Of a stretch of DNA of 42,265 nt, positions 15,928-25,207 are shown piece after piece. Each line of letters starts with the position of its first letter. The stretch's first letter is position 1. The stretch is taken from contig JAIXTM010000022.1 in NCBI GenBank assembly GCA_027483945.1, positions 1-42,265 of the forward strand, read 5' to 3'. The DNA comes from Hyphomicrobiales bacterium (GTDB lineage Bacteria; Pseudomonadota; Alphaproteobacteria; Rhizobiales; Beijerinckiaceae). Position numbers and translations under genes: made by a program. The notes under the pieces are model-generated. The model was not told the origin of the DNA and searched no databases. It saw only the letters and a list, made by a program, of their open reading frames with translations.

Positions 15928-16451
15928 TGCTGGATCCGGCCGCCTTCGTCACCACGCCCGCGCCGGGCCGCACCTGCGGAACCTGCACGCTGTGCTGCAA
16001 GGTCTACGAGGTGCCGGCCGTTCCCAAGCCCATGGGCCGCTGGTGCCAGCATTGCCTGCCCGGGCGCGGCTGCGGCATCCACGAGACCAGGCCCGACCAT
16101 TGCAGGGCCTTCCACTGCTTCTGGATGACGACCGACTTCCTCGGGCCGGAATGGAAGCCGGAGCGGTCCAAGTTCGTGCTGACCGTCGACCCCGTCACGC
16201 GCTTCCTTCTGGCGCAGGTCGATCCCGGCGCACCCGGCGCCTGGAAGCAGCCGCCCTTCTACCGCCAGTTCAAGGACTGGGCGGCTCGCGGCGCAAGCGA
16301 GGGGCGGCACGTCGTCGTGTTCGTGAACCGCAGCGCGACGCTCGTCCTGCCGGACCGGGACGTGCCGGTCGGGACCATCGAGGACGGCGAGCGGCTCGTG
16401 GTGAAGCCGCTCCCCACCGGCGGTTTCGACGTGCACAAGGCGGCGACCTGA
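15927..16451 (+). CDS. CxxCxxCC metal-binding protein (YkgJ-like)
   Basis: 174 residues. The Cys motif CGTCTLCCK near residue 17, with WCQHCLPGRGCGIHETRPDH and CRAFHC after it, is the putative Fe- or Zn-cluster domain PF03692 (YkgJ family). Function in the family is not established. The ATG lies inside the stop of the VUT transporter gene (TGATG), so it is the third gene of the queC operon and probably coupled. No role in queuosine synthesis is known to me; a link is inferred from position only. The second half (from about 85) is beta-rich and without motif. Confidence 0.75.
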   Translation: MLDPAAFVTTPAPGRTCGTCTLCCKVYEVPAVPKPMGRWCQHCLPGRGCGIHETRPDHCRAFHCFWMTTDFLGPEWKPERSKFVLTVDPVTRFLLAQVDPGAPGAWKQPPFYRQFKDWAARGASEGRHVVVFVNRSATLVLPDRDVPVGTIEDGERLVVKPLPTGGFDVHKAAT

Positions 16452-16467
16452 GCCGCCGGCCACCGAT

Positions 16468-16496
16468 TTGCGGTTTCCCGCCTTCGGCGCTATAAG
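16468..16496 (+). promoter_or_regulatory. Candidate sigma-70 promoter for rplY
   Basis: TTGCGG (16468-16473), exactly 17 nt, TATAAG (16491-16496), about 100 nt before the rplY ATG. It stands just after the YkgJ-like gene stop and would separate rplY-pth from the queC operon. The leader between carries no clear hairpin. Confidence 0.6.
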
Positions 16497-16598
16497 CCGC
16501 GCGCCTTCCCCGCCAGACACCCCTGGAGGCACGGGATCGGAGGCACGAAGCCGGCCGCAGGGCGACACCCCGCGGCCTTCCCATTTCAGGAGACTTCC

Positions 16599-17216
16599 AT
16601 GTCCGACGTGAAGCACATCACGGCCGTGGCGCGGGACCGGGCCGGCAAGGGGGCCGCCCGGGCCGTTCGTCGCGAAGGCCGCGTTCCCGCCGTCATCTAC
16701 GGAGCCGGTCAGGCGCCGCAGACCATCGCCCTCGACTTCAACCAGACGAAGCAGCTGATCTTCGCCGGCCATTTCAAGACGACGGTCTTCGAGATCGACG
16801 TGGACGGCAAGAAGACCCGGGCGATTCCGCGCGACTACCAGCTCGATCCGGTGAAGGACACGCCCGTTCATGTCGATTTCCTGCGCCTCACCTCCGGCCA
16901 GAAGCTGAAGGTCGAGGTTCCGGTGCACATCACCGGCCAGGAGAAGTCCCCGGGCCTCAAGGGCGGCGGCACGCTGCAGATCGTGGAGCACGCGCTGAGC
17001 CTGCTCGCCCCGGCCGACGCGATCCCGGAAGCGATCGACGTGTCGGTGGCCTCGCTGTCGGTCGGCGACTCGGTCCACCTCAACGACATCGAGCTGCCCA
17101 AGGGCGTGACCGCGGTCAGCCACGACAACCTGACCATCGTGACCCTGCTCGCCCCGACCGTGCTCCGCGAGGAGACGGCGGCGGAGGGCGCCGAGGCGGC
17201 CGCCTCGGAGGCCTGA
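16599..17216 (+). CDS. rplY: Large ribosomal subunit protein bL25, Ctc type
   Basis: 205 residues: L25 domain (RDRAGKGAARAVRREGRVPA at the start, VIYGAG, then DYQLDPVKDTPVHVDFLRL) followed by the TL5/Ctc C-terminal beta domain and an Ala/Glu-rich tail. It binds 5S rRNA. The length is that of the long general-stress form, not the 94-residue E. coli form. Good ribosome site TCAGGAGACTTCC before ATG 16599. It is followed by pth after 119 nt, the usual order in alphaproteobacteria. Confidence 0.95.
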   Translation: MSDVKHITAVARDRAGKGAARAVRREGRVPAVIYGAGQAPQTIALDFNQTKQLIFAGHFKTTVFEIDVDGKKTRAIPRDYQLDPVKDTPVHVDFLRLTSGQKLKVEVPVHITGQEKSPGLKGGGTLQIVEHALSLLAPADAIPEAIDVSVASLSVGDSVHLNDIELPKGVTAVSHDNLTIVTLLAPTVLREETAAEGAEAAASEA

Positions 17217-17257
17217 CGGTCCTTCCGGCCTGACGGCCCTTCCGGCCCGCGGGCCGG
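17214..17257. repeat. 17-bp tandem repeat over the rplY stop and adjoining palindrome
   Basis: TGACGGTCCTTCCGGCC (17214-17230, its TGA being the rplY stop) is followed at once by TGACGGCCCTTCCGGCC (17231-17247), one mismatch. CCGGCCCG-CGGGCCGG (17242-17257) is a perfect 16-bp palindrome overlapping the second copy. It may serve as a hairpin at the end of rplY. Confidence 0.7.
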
Positions 17258-17335
17258 TCCATATCAGAGTCGGCGGCCGCGCGTGTTCGTTCATGCGCGG
17301 CCGTTCTCGTCCGGGACGGGACAGGAAAGCCAGCC

Positions 17336-17911
17336 ATGCTGATCTTCGTCGGGCTCGGCAATCCCGGGCCGGAATACAGCCGCCACCGGCACAATGTCGG
17401 CTTCATGGCGCTGGATGCCATCGCCCGCGAGCACCGGGCGCAGCCCTGGCGCCGCAAGTTCCAGGGCGAGGCGACCGAGGCGACGATCGGCGGCGCGCGC
17501 GTGCTGCTGCTGAAGCCCCAGACCTACATGAACGAGTCAGGACGCTCGGTCGCCGAGGCCGCGCGCTTCCTCAAGGTGCCGCCGGGCGCCATCGTCGTCT
17601 TCCACGACGAGCTCGATCTCGCGCCGGGCAAGGTGCGGGTGAAGACCGGGGGCGGCAATGCCGGCCATAACGGCCTGAGGTCGATCACCGCCCATCTCGG
17701 CAACGATTACCGGCGCGTGCGTCTCGGCATCGGCCATCCCGGCCACAAGGCGCTGGTGCACAACCACGTGCTCGGCGACTTCGCCAAGTCCGAAGGGCCC
17801 TGGCTTTCGGCGCTCCTCGATGCGGTCGCCGCCAGCGCGCCGCATCTTGCCGCGGGGGAGGATGCGCGCTTCGCCTCCGACGTCGCGCTGAAGACCGGCG
17901 ATCGGGACTGA
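17336..17911 (+). CDS. pth: Peptidyl-tRNA hydrolase
   Basis: 191 residues. It frees tRNA from stalled peptidyl-tRNA. Active-site residues by family alignment: His19 in RHRHNVGF, Asp91 in FHDELDL, Asn66 in TYMNESGRS, and Asn112 in [12 protein letters not shown]. The start [13 protein letters not shown] is diagnostic. AGGAAAG lies upstream of ATG 17336. In many relatives ychF follows; here an EamA transporter follows instead. Confidence 0.96.
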   Translation: MLIFVGLGNPGPEYSRHRHNVGFMALDAIAREHRAQPWRRKFQGEATEATIGGARVLLLKPQTYMNESGRSVAEAARFLKVPPGAIVVFHDELDLAPGKVRVKTGGGNAGHNGLRSITAHLGNDYRRVRLGIGHPGHKALVHNHVLGDFAKSEGPWLSALLDAVAASAPHLAAGEDARFASDVALKTGDRD

Positions 17912-18008
17912 GCGCCGTCCCGAGGGCGGCGACGCTCGCCCGCGCATGCGCGGAAATCGGGTGGCGCGGCCAGGCCGATTCAGGTTTGGTGCCCTCCCTG
18001 GAGGGACC

Positions 18009-18965
18009 ATGACCCCGATCACGACGCGCATGTCCCTCAGGGACTGGGGCCTGCTCGGCCTCCTGTCCTTCATCTGGGGCGGCTCGTTCTTCTTCGCCAA
18101 GATCGCGGTCGCGGAGATCCCGCCGCTGACGCTGGTCTTCGGACGCGTGCTGCTCGCCGCGATCGCCCTGGGACTGTGCCTCGTCGCGCTCGGCCACAGA
18201 TTGCCGCGCGGCGCGGCGCTCTGGCGGCTGTTCTTCGTGATGGGGCTCCTCAACAACGTCGTGCCGTTCGGGCTGCTGTTCTGGGCCCAGACCGAGATCG
18301 CCTCGGCGCTCGCCTCCATCCTCAACGCGACGACGCCGCTCTTCACCGTCCTCGTCGCCCATGTCTTCACCGACGACGAGAAGCTTTCCGCGGGCAAGGT
18401 CGTCGGCGTCCTGGCCGGGCTCGCCGGCGTCGCGGTGATGATCGGGCCGGGCGTCCTGACCGGGCTCGACCGGGCGGTGCTGGCCGAGCTCGCCTGCATC
18501 GCCGCCGCCGTGTCCTACGCCATTTCGGGGACGATCGGCCGGCAGTTCCGCACGCTCGGCATCACGCCGATGCAGACGGCGTTCGGGCCGCTCGTCGCCT
18601 CCAGCGTGATCCTGTTGCCGCTCTCGCTGCTGGTCGACCGGTCCCTCGCCCTGCCGATGCCCAGCATGAAGGCGCTGGGCGCATTGGCGGGCCTGGCCCT
18701 CGTCTCGACCGCGTTTGCCTACATCATCTTCTTCCGGCTGATGGCGCGGGTGGGCGTCACCAACGTCGCCCTCGTCACCTTCCTCATCCCGCCGAGCGCG
18801 ATCCTGCTCGGCGTCGGCATCCTGGGCGAGCGGCTGACGATGGAGCACGTGGCCGGCATGGCGCTGATCGCGCTCGGCCTGTCGGCCATCGACGGGCGGT
18901 TGTGGCGGCGGCTGAGGCCTCAGGCGCCGGCAAGCGGGGAAAAGGCCTCGACCACGCGCTCGTAG
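18009..18965 (+). CDS. EamA/DMT-family transporter
   Basis: 318 residues, ten hydrophobic segments forming two EamA repeats. The first begins [20 protein letters not shown] and has [20 protein letters not shown]; the second begins near [20 protein letters not shown]. It is an inner-membrane metabolite exporter of unknown substrate. ATG 18009 is chosen because CTGGAGGGACC precedes it; the frame opens earlier at 17946. Its last 46 nt overlap the convergent rppH gene. Confidence 0.85.
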   Translation: MTPITTRMSLRDWGLLGLLSFIWGGSFFFAKIAVAEIPPLTLVFGRVLLAAIALGLCLVALGHRLPRGAALWRLFFVMGLLNNVVPFGLLFWAQTEIASALASILNATTPLFTVLVAHVFTDDEKLSAGKVVGVLAGLAGVAVMIGPGVLTGLDRAVLAELACIAAAVSYAISGTIGRQFRTLGITPMQTAFGPLVASSVILLPLSLLVDRSLALPMPSMKALGALAGLALVSTAFAYIIFFRLMARVGVTNVALVTFLIPPSAILLGVGILGERLTMEHVAGMALIALGLSAIDGRLWRRLRPQAPASGEKASTTRS

Positions 18966-19465
18966 ACCGGCCGTTTGAACGGCACGATCAGCTCGGGGAC
19001 CCGGGCGAGATTCTCCCAGCGCCAGGCGTCGAACTCGGCCTTGTGGCTTCCGTCCCCCGGCGCGGCGATGTCGACCTCGCCGTCGGCTCCGGTGAAGCGC
19101 AGCGCGTACCATTTCTGCGTCTGGCCGCGATAACGCCCCTTCCAGCTCTGGCCGGCGATGGCGGGGGGCAGGTCGTAGGCGTACCAGTCCGGCGCCTCGG
19201 CGATGAGGCGGACCGAACGCACGCCCGTCTCCTCCCACAATTCGCGCAGGGCGGCCCGGAACGGGTCCTCGCCGGCGTCGATCCCGCCCTGGGGCATCTG
19301 CCAGGCGAAGTCCTCCCCCTCCGGCCCGAGGTCGCGGGCACGCACGCGCCGGCCGAGGAAGACGCGCCCCGCCGCGTCGAACAGGGCGATGCCGACGCAG
19401 GGACGGTATCCGGGATGGGGCTCCCGGCTGGGGGCCGGCCCCGCGCCTGCCATCGCCAGCGTCAC
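18920..19465 (-). CDS. rppH: RNA pyrophosphohydrolase, Nudix family
   Basis: About 181 residues. RppH removes pyrophosphate from mRNA 5' ends and triggers decay. The Nudix box Gx5Ex7REUxEExGU is complete ([14 protein letters not shown], then RELWEETGV). The RppH-specific start [27 protein letters not shown], and [17 protein letters not shown] match. Start: GTG 19465, whose TGA overlap with the upstream deacetylase gene (GTGA) suggests coupling; ATG 19453 is the alternative. It ends the long minus-strand chain and overlaps an EamA gene on the other strand. Confidence 0.93.
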   Translation of the reverse strand: MTLAMAGAGPAPSREPHPGYRPCVGIALFDAAGRVFLGRRVRARDLGPEGEDFAWQMPQGGIDAGEDPFRAALRELWEETGVRSVRLIAEAPDWYAYDLPPAIAGQSWKGRYRGQTQKWYALRFTGADGEVDIAAPGDGSHKAEFDAWRWENLARVPELIVPFKRPVYERVVEAFSPLAGA

Positions 19466-20628
19466 GGCGCGGCGTTCCAGGCCGAGCTCACCGGCACGAG
19501 CAGGATGCCCTTGGCCTCGAGCGACTGCGACCAGCGGGCGAGCCTGTCCACGGTCAGCGGCAGGGCCGAGGCCGAGCCGATGGCGAGGCCCTTCTCCGTC
19601 GCCTGCTTCTCCAGCCGGGCAAGGGCGGCGTCGATCGCCGCGGGGGTGAGGGTCGCGTCCACCACGACATCCGCCTTGCGGGCCGGGACGCGCATCTTCT
19701 CCGCCGCGCCGGTCGCGACCGAGCGGGGGGAGGAACCGTCGTCCAGGAAGAACAGGCCGCGCCCGCCGATCTCGCGCAGGATCGGGGCGATGGCGTTCTC
19801 CTCGGCGGTGAGCTTGGCGCCCATGAAGTTCATGATGCCGACATAGCCGGGAAAACGGCCGAACAGCCAGGCGAGGCGCTCGGCCGTATCGCCGGGCTTG
19901 GCCGAGGCCAGCAGCGTGTGGGGGCCGGGGTCGTTGTCGGGATAGTCGAAGGGCTCCATCGGCGCCTGGAGCATGACCTCGTGACCGGCCGCGCGGGCAT
20001 CGGCGACGTTGCGCTCCAGATCCGAGCCATAGGGCGCGAAGGCGAGCGTCATGGCGCGGGGCAGGCGCGCCAGCGCGTCGGCCGTGGCGCTCTGGCTGAT
20101 GCCGAGCCCGCCGACGACAATGGCGATGCGGCCTTTCGCGGCCGCGCCGCCCGGCAGGGGCACGACCGGGCGGGCATAGACCTGCATCGCCTTGAGCCCG
20201 CCGGTACCGAGGCGCGGGGCCACACCGAACCGGGTCTGTTCGGCGATGCGGGGATCGGGGGCCGGGGCGAGCCGGACGTCGCCGCTCTCGCCGAGCGAGA
20301 TCACGATGGAGCCCGGGGCGCCGGCCCCGGCGGGGCGCACGACTGTGACGCCGGCTTGGCGCTCCAGGTCCCCGGCCGTGGCCGGGCCGCGCGGGGCGGC
20401 GGGCGCCTCGGCGATGGGGTCCGGCACCGCGCGGGGAACGATGGTGGTGACGACATGCGGCTCGCCGCCATAGGGATCGTGGACGAGGCCGGCATAGAGC
20501 GCGACGGCGACCGCGACCGCTGCGGCAAATCCCAAAGCCACGCGCATGAGCGGCAGGCGGGCGAACAGGCCCGGCTTGCCCTCGCCCTTGCCGGCCTTGG
20601 CTTTCGCGCCCTTGAGCGGCGCGGTCAT
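19462..20628 (-). CDS. Divergent polysaccharide deacetylase family protein
   Basis: About 388 residues. One membrane anchor near residues 25-48 ([20 protein letters not shown]), a Pro/Ala linker, then the divergent polysaccharide deacetylase domain (PF04748, YibQ-like): [68 protein letters not shown]. The usual metal His pair of NodB-type enzymes is not evident, as is normal for this family. An envelope role is likely. Start ATG 20628 with AGGACGAA upstream; GTG 20664 is an alternative. It lies between ctpA and rppH. Confidence 0.85.
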   Translation of the reverse strand: MTAPLKGAKAKAGKGEGKPGLFARLPLMRVALGFAAAVAVAVALYAGLVHDPYGGEPHVVTTIVPRAVPDPIAEAPAAPRGPATAGDLERQAGVTVVRPAGAGAPGSIVISLGESGDVRLAPAPDPRIAEQTRFGVAPRLGTGGLKAMQVYARPVVPLPGGAAAKGRIAIVVGGLGISQSATADALARLPRAMTLAFAPYGSDLERNVADARAAGHEVMLQAPMEPFDYPDNDPGPHTLLASAKPGDTAERLAWLFGRFPGYVGIMNFMGAKLTAEENAIAPILREIGGRGLFFLDDGSSPRSVATGAAEKMRVPARKADVVVDATLTPAAIDAALARLEKQATEKGLAIGSASALPLTVDRLARWSQSLEAKGILLVPVSSAWNAAP

Positions 20629-20697
20629 TTCGTCCTGGGTCGTGTCGGTCACGCGTTTTCGCACCGTCGCGGACCGGAACAGGCGTCCGAATCAGGA

Positions 20698-20738
20698 ACG
20701 GCCCGCGCCCGCATATTGTGTGTGCGGGGACGGGCCGT
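20698..20738. terminator. Strong hairpin between ctpA and the deacetylase gene
   Basis: ACGGCCCG-CG-CCCGCA, loop TATTGTGTG, TGCGGG-GA-CGGGCCGT: 14 paired bases around a 2-nt internal mismatch. There is no T-run on either side. It may attenuate read-through from ctpA or stabilise a processed 3' end. Confidence 0.5.
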
Positions 20739-20781
20739 CGAGGGGGAGGCGCCGGCGGGCTCTTGAAACCGCCGGACCCGG

Positions 20782-22110
20782 TCAGTTGGCGGAGGGCGAA
20801 GCTCCGCTCGGCGCGGCGGCGTCCTTGCGGACCCCGCGCAGATGCTCGAAGGCCGCGATCAGCTGCTTGTCCTTGGTCGCGTCCTGCGGGACGTAGGCCG
20901 AGGAGCCGGACTTCTCGTCCTTGTCGCCGTTGCGCAGGTGCCCGCGCAGGCCGGCCTCGCCCTTGGTCTCGTCCTTCCCGCGGATCTCCTCGGGGACTTC
21001 CTGCATGACCTGGATGTCCGGCTCGATGCCCTTGGCCTGGATCGAGCGGCCCGACGGCGTGTAGTAGCGCGCCGTGGTCAGCCGCACCGCGCCGTTGGAG
21101 CCGAGCGGGATGATGGTCTGGACCGAGCCCTTGCCGAAGGAGCGGGTGCCCATCAGCGTCGCGCGCTTGTGGTCCTGCAGGGCGCCGGCCACGATCTCGG
21201 ACGCGGAGGCCGAGCCGCCATTGACCAGGATCACGATCGGCTTGCCCTTGGTCAGGTCTCCGGACTTGGCGTTGAAGCGCTGCGTCTCCTCGGCGTTGCG
21301 GCCGCGGGTGGATACGATCTCGCCCCGGTCGAGGAAGGCGTCGGAGACCAGGATCGCCTGGTCGAGCAGGCCGCCGGGATTGTTGCGCAGGTCGATGACG
21401 TAGCCCTTGAGCTTGTCGCCCGGCAGGTCGGTGGCGATCTTCTCCACCGCGGCCTTCAGATTGTCGAAGGTCTGCTCGTTGAACTGGGTGATGCGCACAT
21501 AGCCGATGTCCTCGCCCTCGGTGCGGGAGCGGACGGCGCGGATGCGGATCACGTCGCGCACGAGGCGGACCTCCAGCGCGTCCGACCGGCCCTGGCGCTG
21601 GATCTTGAGGCGCACCGGCGTGTTCACCGGGCCGCGCATCTTCTCCACCGCCTGGTTCAGCGTCAGCCCCTGGACCTGCTCGTCCTCGATATGGGTGATG
21701 ACGTCGTTGGCCAGGACGCCGGCGCGGGCGGCGGGAGTGTCGTCGATCGGGGACACGACCTTGACCAGGCCCTCCTCCATCGTGACCTCGATGCCGAGCC
21801 CGCCGAACTCGCCGCGGGTCTGCACCTGCATGTCCTTGAAGGTTTTGGCGTCCATATAGCTGGAATGGGGATCGAGCGAGGTCAGCATCCCGTTGATCGC
21901 CGACTCGATCAGCTTCGATTCCTCCGGCTTCTCGACGTAATCGGAGCGGATCTTCTCGAAGACGTCGCCGAAGAGGTTGAGCTGCCGGTAGGTCTCGGGC
22001 GCCGCCGCGACGGCGCTCGTGGAACTCAGAAGCCGCGTCTCCAGGACGAAGCCCGCCGCTCCCGCGCCGAGGACCACGCCCGCCAGAAGAAGAGAAACCT
22101 TGCGCATCAT
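20782..22110 (-). CDS. ctpA: Carboxy-terminal processing protease CtpA (S41)
   Basis: 442 residues. Signal peptide ([20 protein letters not shown]), then an N-terminal helix domain, PDZ (about 100-180; [20 protein letters not shown]) and the S41 protease domain. The catalytic dyad is visible: Ser in [10 protein letters not shown] (about 302) and Lys327 in SFGKGSVQT. It is periplasmic and processes or degrades envelope proteins, including peptidoglycan enzymes in related bacteria. Its ATGATG overlaps the stop of the EnvC-like gene, indicating coupling. The C-terminus is Lys/Glu-rich. Confidence 0.95.
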   Translation of the reverse strand: MMRKVSLLLAGVVLGAGAAGFVLETRLLSSTSAVAAAPETYRQLNLFGDVFEKIRSDYVEKPEESKLIESAINGMLTSLDPHSSYMDAKTFKDMQVQTRGEFGGLGIEVTMEEGLVKVVSPIDDTPAARAGVLANDVITHIEDEQVQGLTLNQAVEKMRGPVNTPVRLKIQRQGRSDALEVRLVRDVIRIRAVRSRTEGEDIGYVRITQFNEQTFDNLKAAVEKIATDLPGDKLKGYVIDLRNNPGGLLDQAILVSDAFLDRGEIVSTRGRNAEETQRFNAKSGDLTKGKPIVILVNGGSASASEIVAGALQDHKRATLMGTRSFGKGSVQTIIPLGSNGAVRLTTARYYTPSGRSIQAKGIEPDIQVMQEVPEEIRGKDETKGEAGLRGHLRNGDKDEKSGSSAYVPQDATKDKQLIAAFEHLRGVRKDAAAPSGASPSAN

Positions 22111-23555
22111 CCGCGAACCTTTGTGCCGCCTGAATGTCCGGAGCCGTCGGTGCGCCGCTCGGGGGCGGATCGGGGACCGGGGGTCTTCGCCCACCAGGGT
22201 CCGGGATCGATGGACGCTCCGTCCTTCCTGAACTCAACGTAAAGGACGGGGCCGCTCCTGTCACCGTCCAAAGGCGTATCGCCGGGCGCGGCGCTTTCAC
22301 CCATGACGCCGAGCGGCTCGCCCGCCAGCACGAACTGGTTGAGTTCGACGTCGAGGCGCTGGAGGCCCGCCAGGAGCACGTAATAGCCCGATCCGGTGTT
22401 CAGGATGACCATCTGCCCGAAGGAGCGGAACGGGCCGGCAAAGGCCACCCAGCCGTCCGCGGGCGCCGAAACCAGGGCTTTCGGGCGGGCCTGGAAGGAC
22501 ATGCCGCGGGTCGTGCCGCCGAATCCGTCGGGCGCGCCGAAGGGCACGGCGAGCGTGCCGGACACGGGCAGCGGCAGGGCGCCTCGCGTCTCCGGGAAGG
22601 GAATCTTGGGCGCGAGGCGGGCCGGACCGAGGGCCGCGGCGGCGGCGAAACGCTCCCGCGCCTCGCGGCTTTGTGTATCGCGGGCGAGGCGCGCGGCCTC
22701 CATCTGCCGGTTCGCCTCGGCGATCTCCTTGTCGAGGCCCTCGACGAGGTCGCGCATGGACTGGGCCCTCGCCGCGAGCTGGGCGGAGCGCTCGCGCTCG
22801 GCGGCGACGCTGCGCTCGGCGAGCTGGAGCTGCTGCTGGCGGGCGGCGACGAGGGCGGCGAGACGCTCGCGCTCCTCGTCGAGGGTCTTCAGCTCGGCGG
22901 AGACCGATTCGCGCTCGCGGCCGGCGGCGTCGCGCAGCCGGGCGAGCTCGGCGAGGTCGGAAGCGAGAAGCTCCGCCTCGGCCTTCAGCTCGGGCAGGAC
23001 GGCGCCGAGCAGGATCGCGGTCCGCACCGCCTGGAGCATGTCCTCGGGCCGCGCCAGCACCGCCGGCGGCGGGCGGCGACCGAGCCGCTGCAGGGCGGCC
23101 AGGACCTCCACGATCACCGCCTGGCGGCCCGACAGCGAGCCGCGAATCGCCTCTTCGGTGGTGCGCAGCGTGACGAGCCTGTCCTCCGCCTGAGCGGCGC
23201 GGTTCTCGGCGGCGCGGACGCGCTCCCCGGTATCGATCAGCGCCTGGTTGAGGCGGGCCCGGTCGGTCTGGATGGCGGCGGCCTCGGCCTCCGCCTTTGT
23301 CCGCGCATCTGCGGCGGCCTTGGCCCCGTCCTCCAGCTCCTTGAGCTCGAGCGCCCGCAGCGCGCGCGCCGCCTCGCGCCGCGCGGCGGCATCGCCGTCG
23401 CCCTGCGGCGTCGCGGTGGGACCCTGCGCGGAGGGTGCAGGTTGCATCTGCGGCGCCTGGGCCAGGCCCGCCGGGGCAAGCGCCAGACAGGCCGCGGCTC
23501 CGGTCAGGAAGAGGCGCGGCAGGGTCCGCGGCAGATGGGCGGCGATTCGCGTCAT
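22107..23555 (-). CDS. EnvC-like murein hydrolase activator
   Basis: 482 residues. Signal peptide (about 1-33, ending AGLAQAPQ), long coiled coils (about 60-330, many Glu/Arg/Ala heptads), then a LytM/M23 domain. The metal ligands of active M23 enzymes are missing: where HxxxD and HxH are expected the sequence reads RGMSFQARP and YYVLLAGLQ. This fits the EnvC group, which activates amidases rather than cutting peptidoglycan. ATG 23555 shares a base with the rlmH stop (TGATG); the 3' end overlaps the ctpA start. Position beside ctpA agrees with a role in cell-wall cleavage. Confidence 0.88.
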   Translation of the reverse strand: MTRIAAHLPRTLPRLFLTGAAACLALAPAGLAQAPQMQPAPSAQGPTATPQGDGDAAARREAARALRALELKELEDGAKAAADARTKAEAEAAAIQTDRARLNQALIDTGERVRAAENRAAQAEDRLVTLRTTEEAIRGSLSGRQAVIVEVLAALQRLGRRPPPAVLARPEDMLQAVRTAILLGAVLPELKAEAELLASDLAELARLRDAAGRERESVSAELKTLDEERERLAALVAARQQQLQLAERSVAAERERSAQLAARAQSMRDLVEGLDKEIAEANRQMEAARLARDTQSREARERFAAAAALGPARLAPKIPFPETRGALPLPVSGTLAVPFGAPDGFGGTTRGMSFQARPKALVSAPADGWVAFAGPFRSFGQMVILNTGSGYYVLLAGLQRLDVELNQFVLAGEPLGVMGESAAPGDTPLDGDRSGPVLYVEFRKDGASIDPGPWWAKTPGPRSAPERRTDGSGHSGGTKVRG

Positions 23556-24034
23556 CAGGCGCGATGATAGGGATGTCCGGACAGGATTGTCATGGCGCGG
23601 TAGGCCTGTTCGGCGACGAGCGCCCGCACGATCTGGTGCGGCAGGGTCAGCGCGCCGAAGGCGAGGACGAGGTCGGCCTTCGCGCGGATGCCCGGGTCGA
23701 GCCCGTCCGGCCCCCCGACGACGAGGGCGAGGCCGGCCCGGCCGCCATCCCGCCATTGCCCGATCCGGGCTGCGAGAGATTCGCTGTCCATGGAGGTTCC
23801 ACGCTCGTCGAAGGCGACGAGCACCTGTCCCAGGGCCGCCTGCCCGATCGCGTCGGCCTCCTCGCGGCGGCGGTCCTCCGGGCGGCGGGCCCGGCTCTCC
23901 GGCAGTTCGACGATGGCGAAAGGCGACAGGCCGAGCGTGCGTCCCAGCGCGACGGCGCGCTCGGCATAGCGGTCGACGAGCGCGGTCTCGGGGCCGGATT
24001 TCAGCCGCCCCACGGCGATGATCGTGACCTTCAC
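23555..24034 (-). CDS. rlmH: 23S rRNA pseudouridine-1915 N3-methyltransferase RlmH
   Basis: 159 residues, SPOUT methyltransferase. The start KVTIIAVGRLKSGPE and the end LPHQIVRALVAEQAYRAM with SGHPYHRA are diagnostic; LVVGGPDGLDPGIRAKADL is the knot region binding SAM. The start is GTG 24034. rsfS ends 26 nt upstream. The pairing rsfS-rlmH is widely conserved. Confidence 0.95.
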   Translation of the reverse strand: MKVTIIAVGRLKSGPETALVDRYAERAVALGRTLGLSPFAIVELPESRARRPEDRRREEADAIGQAALGQVLVAFDERGTSMDSESLAARIGQWRDGGRAGLALVVGGPDGLDPGIRAKADLVLAFGALTLPHQIVRALVAEQAYRAMTILSGHPYHRA

Positions 24035-24060
24035 CGGGCGGCTGTCAGGCGTAAGGCCGG

Positions 24061-24573
24061 TCAGCCGGCCGCGCGTTCGCGCGGGCGGTCGGCGCCCCAC
24101 ATCTTCTCGAGATTGTAGAAGGCGCGGACTTCGGGGCGGAACAGGTGGATCATGATGTCGCCGGCATCGATCAGCACCCAGTCGCAGGCGGGCATGCCCT
24201 CGACCTTCACCGAGCCGAAGCCGTGATCCTTCATCGCGCCGATGACCCGCTCGGCGATGGAACCGACATGGCGGTTCGACCGGCCGGTCGCGATCACCAT
24301 CGTGTCCGCGATGGACGTCTTGCCGGCGAGGTCGATCTCCACGATCTCCTCGGCCTTCATGTCATCCAGGCAGAACCGGACGAGATCGAGCGGGTTTGCG
24401 AAGTCGGTGTCCCGATGGCTGTCCCCGGGACGGGCGTGGCCGGACCCGGCGGCACCGCCGGCGGCCTGGCGAGGCACGTTGTCGTGCGCCTCCTGCAGAG
24501 ACCAAGAGCTCAGCTTGGGATCCTCGTTCAATCGCGCGGGTCTCGCCCGCACCACTCCACTATAATCGCTCAT
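24061..24573 (-). CDS. rsfS: Ribosome silencing factor RsfS
   Basis: About 170 residues. The RsfS domain occupies residues ~60-160 (LDLVRFCLDDMKAEEIVEID, IADTMVIATGRSNRHVGSIA, GDIMIHLFRPEVRAFYNLEK). It binds bL14 and blocks subunit joining under starvation. There is an unusual ~58-residue N-terminal extension rich in Arg, Ser and Gly with no motif. ATG 24573 follows GAAGAA; ATG 24579 is in frame. It starts 10 nt after the nadD stop. Confidence 0.93.
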   Translation of the reverse strand: MSDYSGVVRARPARLNEDPKLSSWSLQEAHDNVPRQAAGGAAGSGHARPGDSHRDTDFANPLDLVRFCLDDMKAEEIVEIDLAGKTSIADTMVIATGRSNRHVGSIAERVIGAMKDHGFGSVKVEGMPACDWVLIDAGDIMIHLFRPEVRAFYNLEKMWGADRPRERAAG

Positions 24574-24583
24574 GCACATTTCT

Positions 24584-25195
24584 TCAATGTGACGGCGCGA
24601 TCCGGTCCGGTTTCCGCAACCCGTGCGTGCGGCTTCGCAGCAGGGTTGAGGAGAGGGCCGACCGCTTCCCGTGAAGGAAGACCCAGGCGGGCGGCTTTGT
24701 TCCGGCAAGGGCCCGCGCCGTGTGCTCCGGCCGACGGAATGCGCGCATGGCGTGGGCCGCGCGGCCGGCCTGGGCGGCGAGGCGCAGGCCCTCCCGGTCG
24801 TAGACCGCGATCGGGACCATGCCTGCGATTCGCCGCCAGTCCTTCCAGCGGTGGAAATCCCGCAGGCTGTCCGCGCCCATGAGCCAGACGAAGCGCACCC
24901 GCGGAAAGCGGCGCTTCAGCGCGCGGATCGTGTCCACCGTATAGACCGTGCCGAGGCTCGCCTCGATCCCGGTCGGGACGATGCGCGGATGGGCCGCCAC
25001 CTGCCGGGCGAGCGCCAGGCGCTCGGCAAGCGGGGGCAGGGCGCGGTTGTCCTTGAGCGGATTGCCGGGCGTCACCAGCCACCACACGGCATCGAGCCCG
25101 AGCCGCTTCATCGCCTCGACGCTCACCAGCCGATGCGCCGCATGGGGCGGGTTGAACGACCCGCCGAGCAGGCCGATGCGGCGGTGGTCGGCCAC
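24584..25195 (-). CDS. nadD: Nicotinate-nucleotide adenylyltransferase
   Basis: 203 residues. It adenylates nicotinate mononucleotide in NAD synthesis. The nucleotidyltransferase motif GGSFNPPHAAHR (11-22) and the closing SSTLLR (in GKRSALSSTLLRSR) are clear; WLMGADSLRDFHRWKDW is the NadD signature. The start is GTG 25195 with GGAGGGG upstream. It lies 12 nt downstream of proA. Confidence 0.94.
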   Translation of the reverse strand: MADHRRIGLLGGSFNPPHAAHRLVSVEAMKRLGLDAVWWLVTPGNPLKDNRALPPLAERLALARQVAAHPRIVPTGIEASLGTVYTVDTIRALKRRFPRVRFVWLMGADSLRDFHRWKDWRRIAGMVPIAVYDREGLRLAAQAGRAAHAMRAFRRPEHTARALAGTKPPAWVFLHGKRSALSSTLLRSRTHGLRKPDRIAPSH

Positions 25196-25207
25196 GCGCC
25201 CCTCCGG

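Noticed and set aside
17242-17257. Restriction or recombination site at the 16-bp palindrome
   Set aside because: GC-only palindromes of this length are expected at times in such GC-rich DNA; a 3'-end hairpin is the simpler reading.
18920-22300. A 1126-codon open frame on the minus strand
   Set aside because: Only its C-terminal end is RppH; the rest is an out-of-frame reading through the deacetylase and ctpA genes, made possible by high GC.
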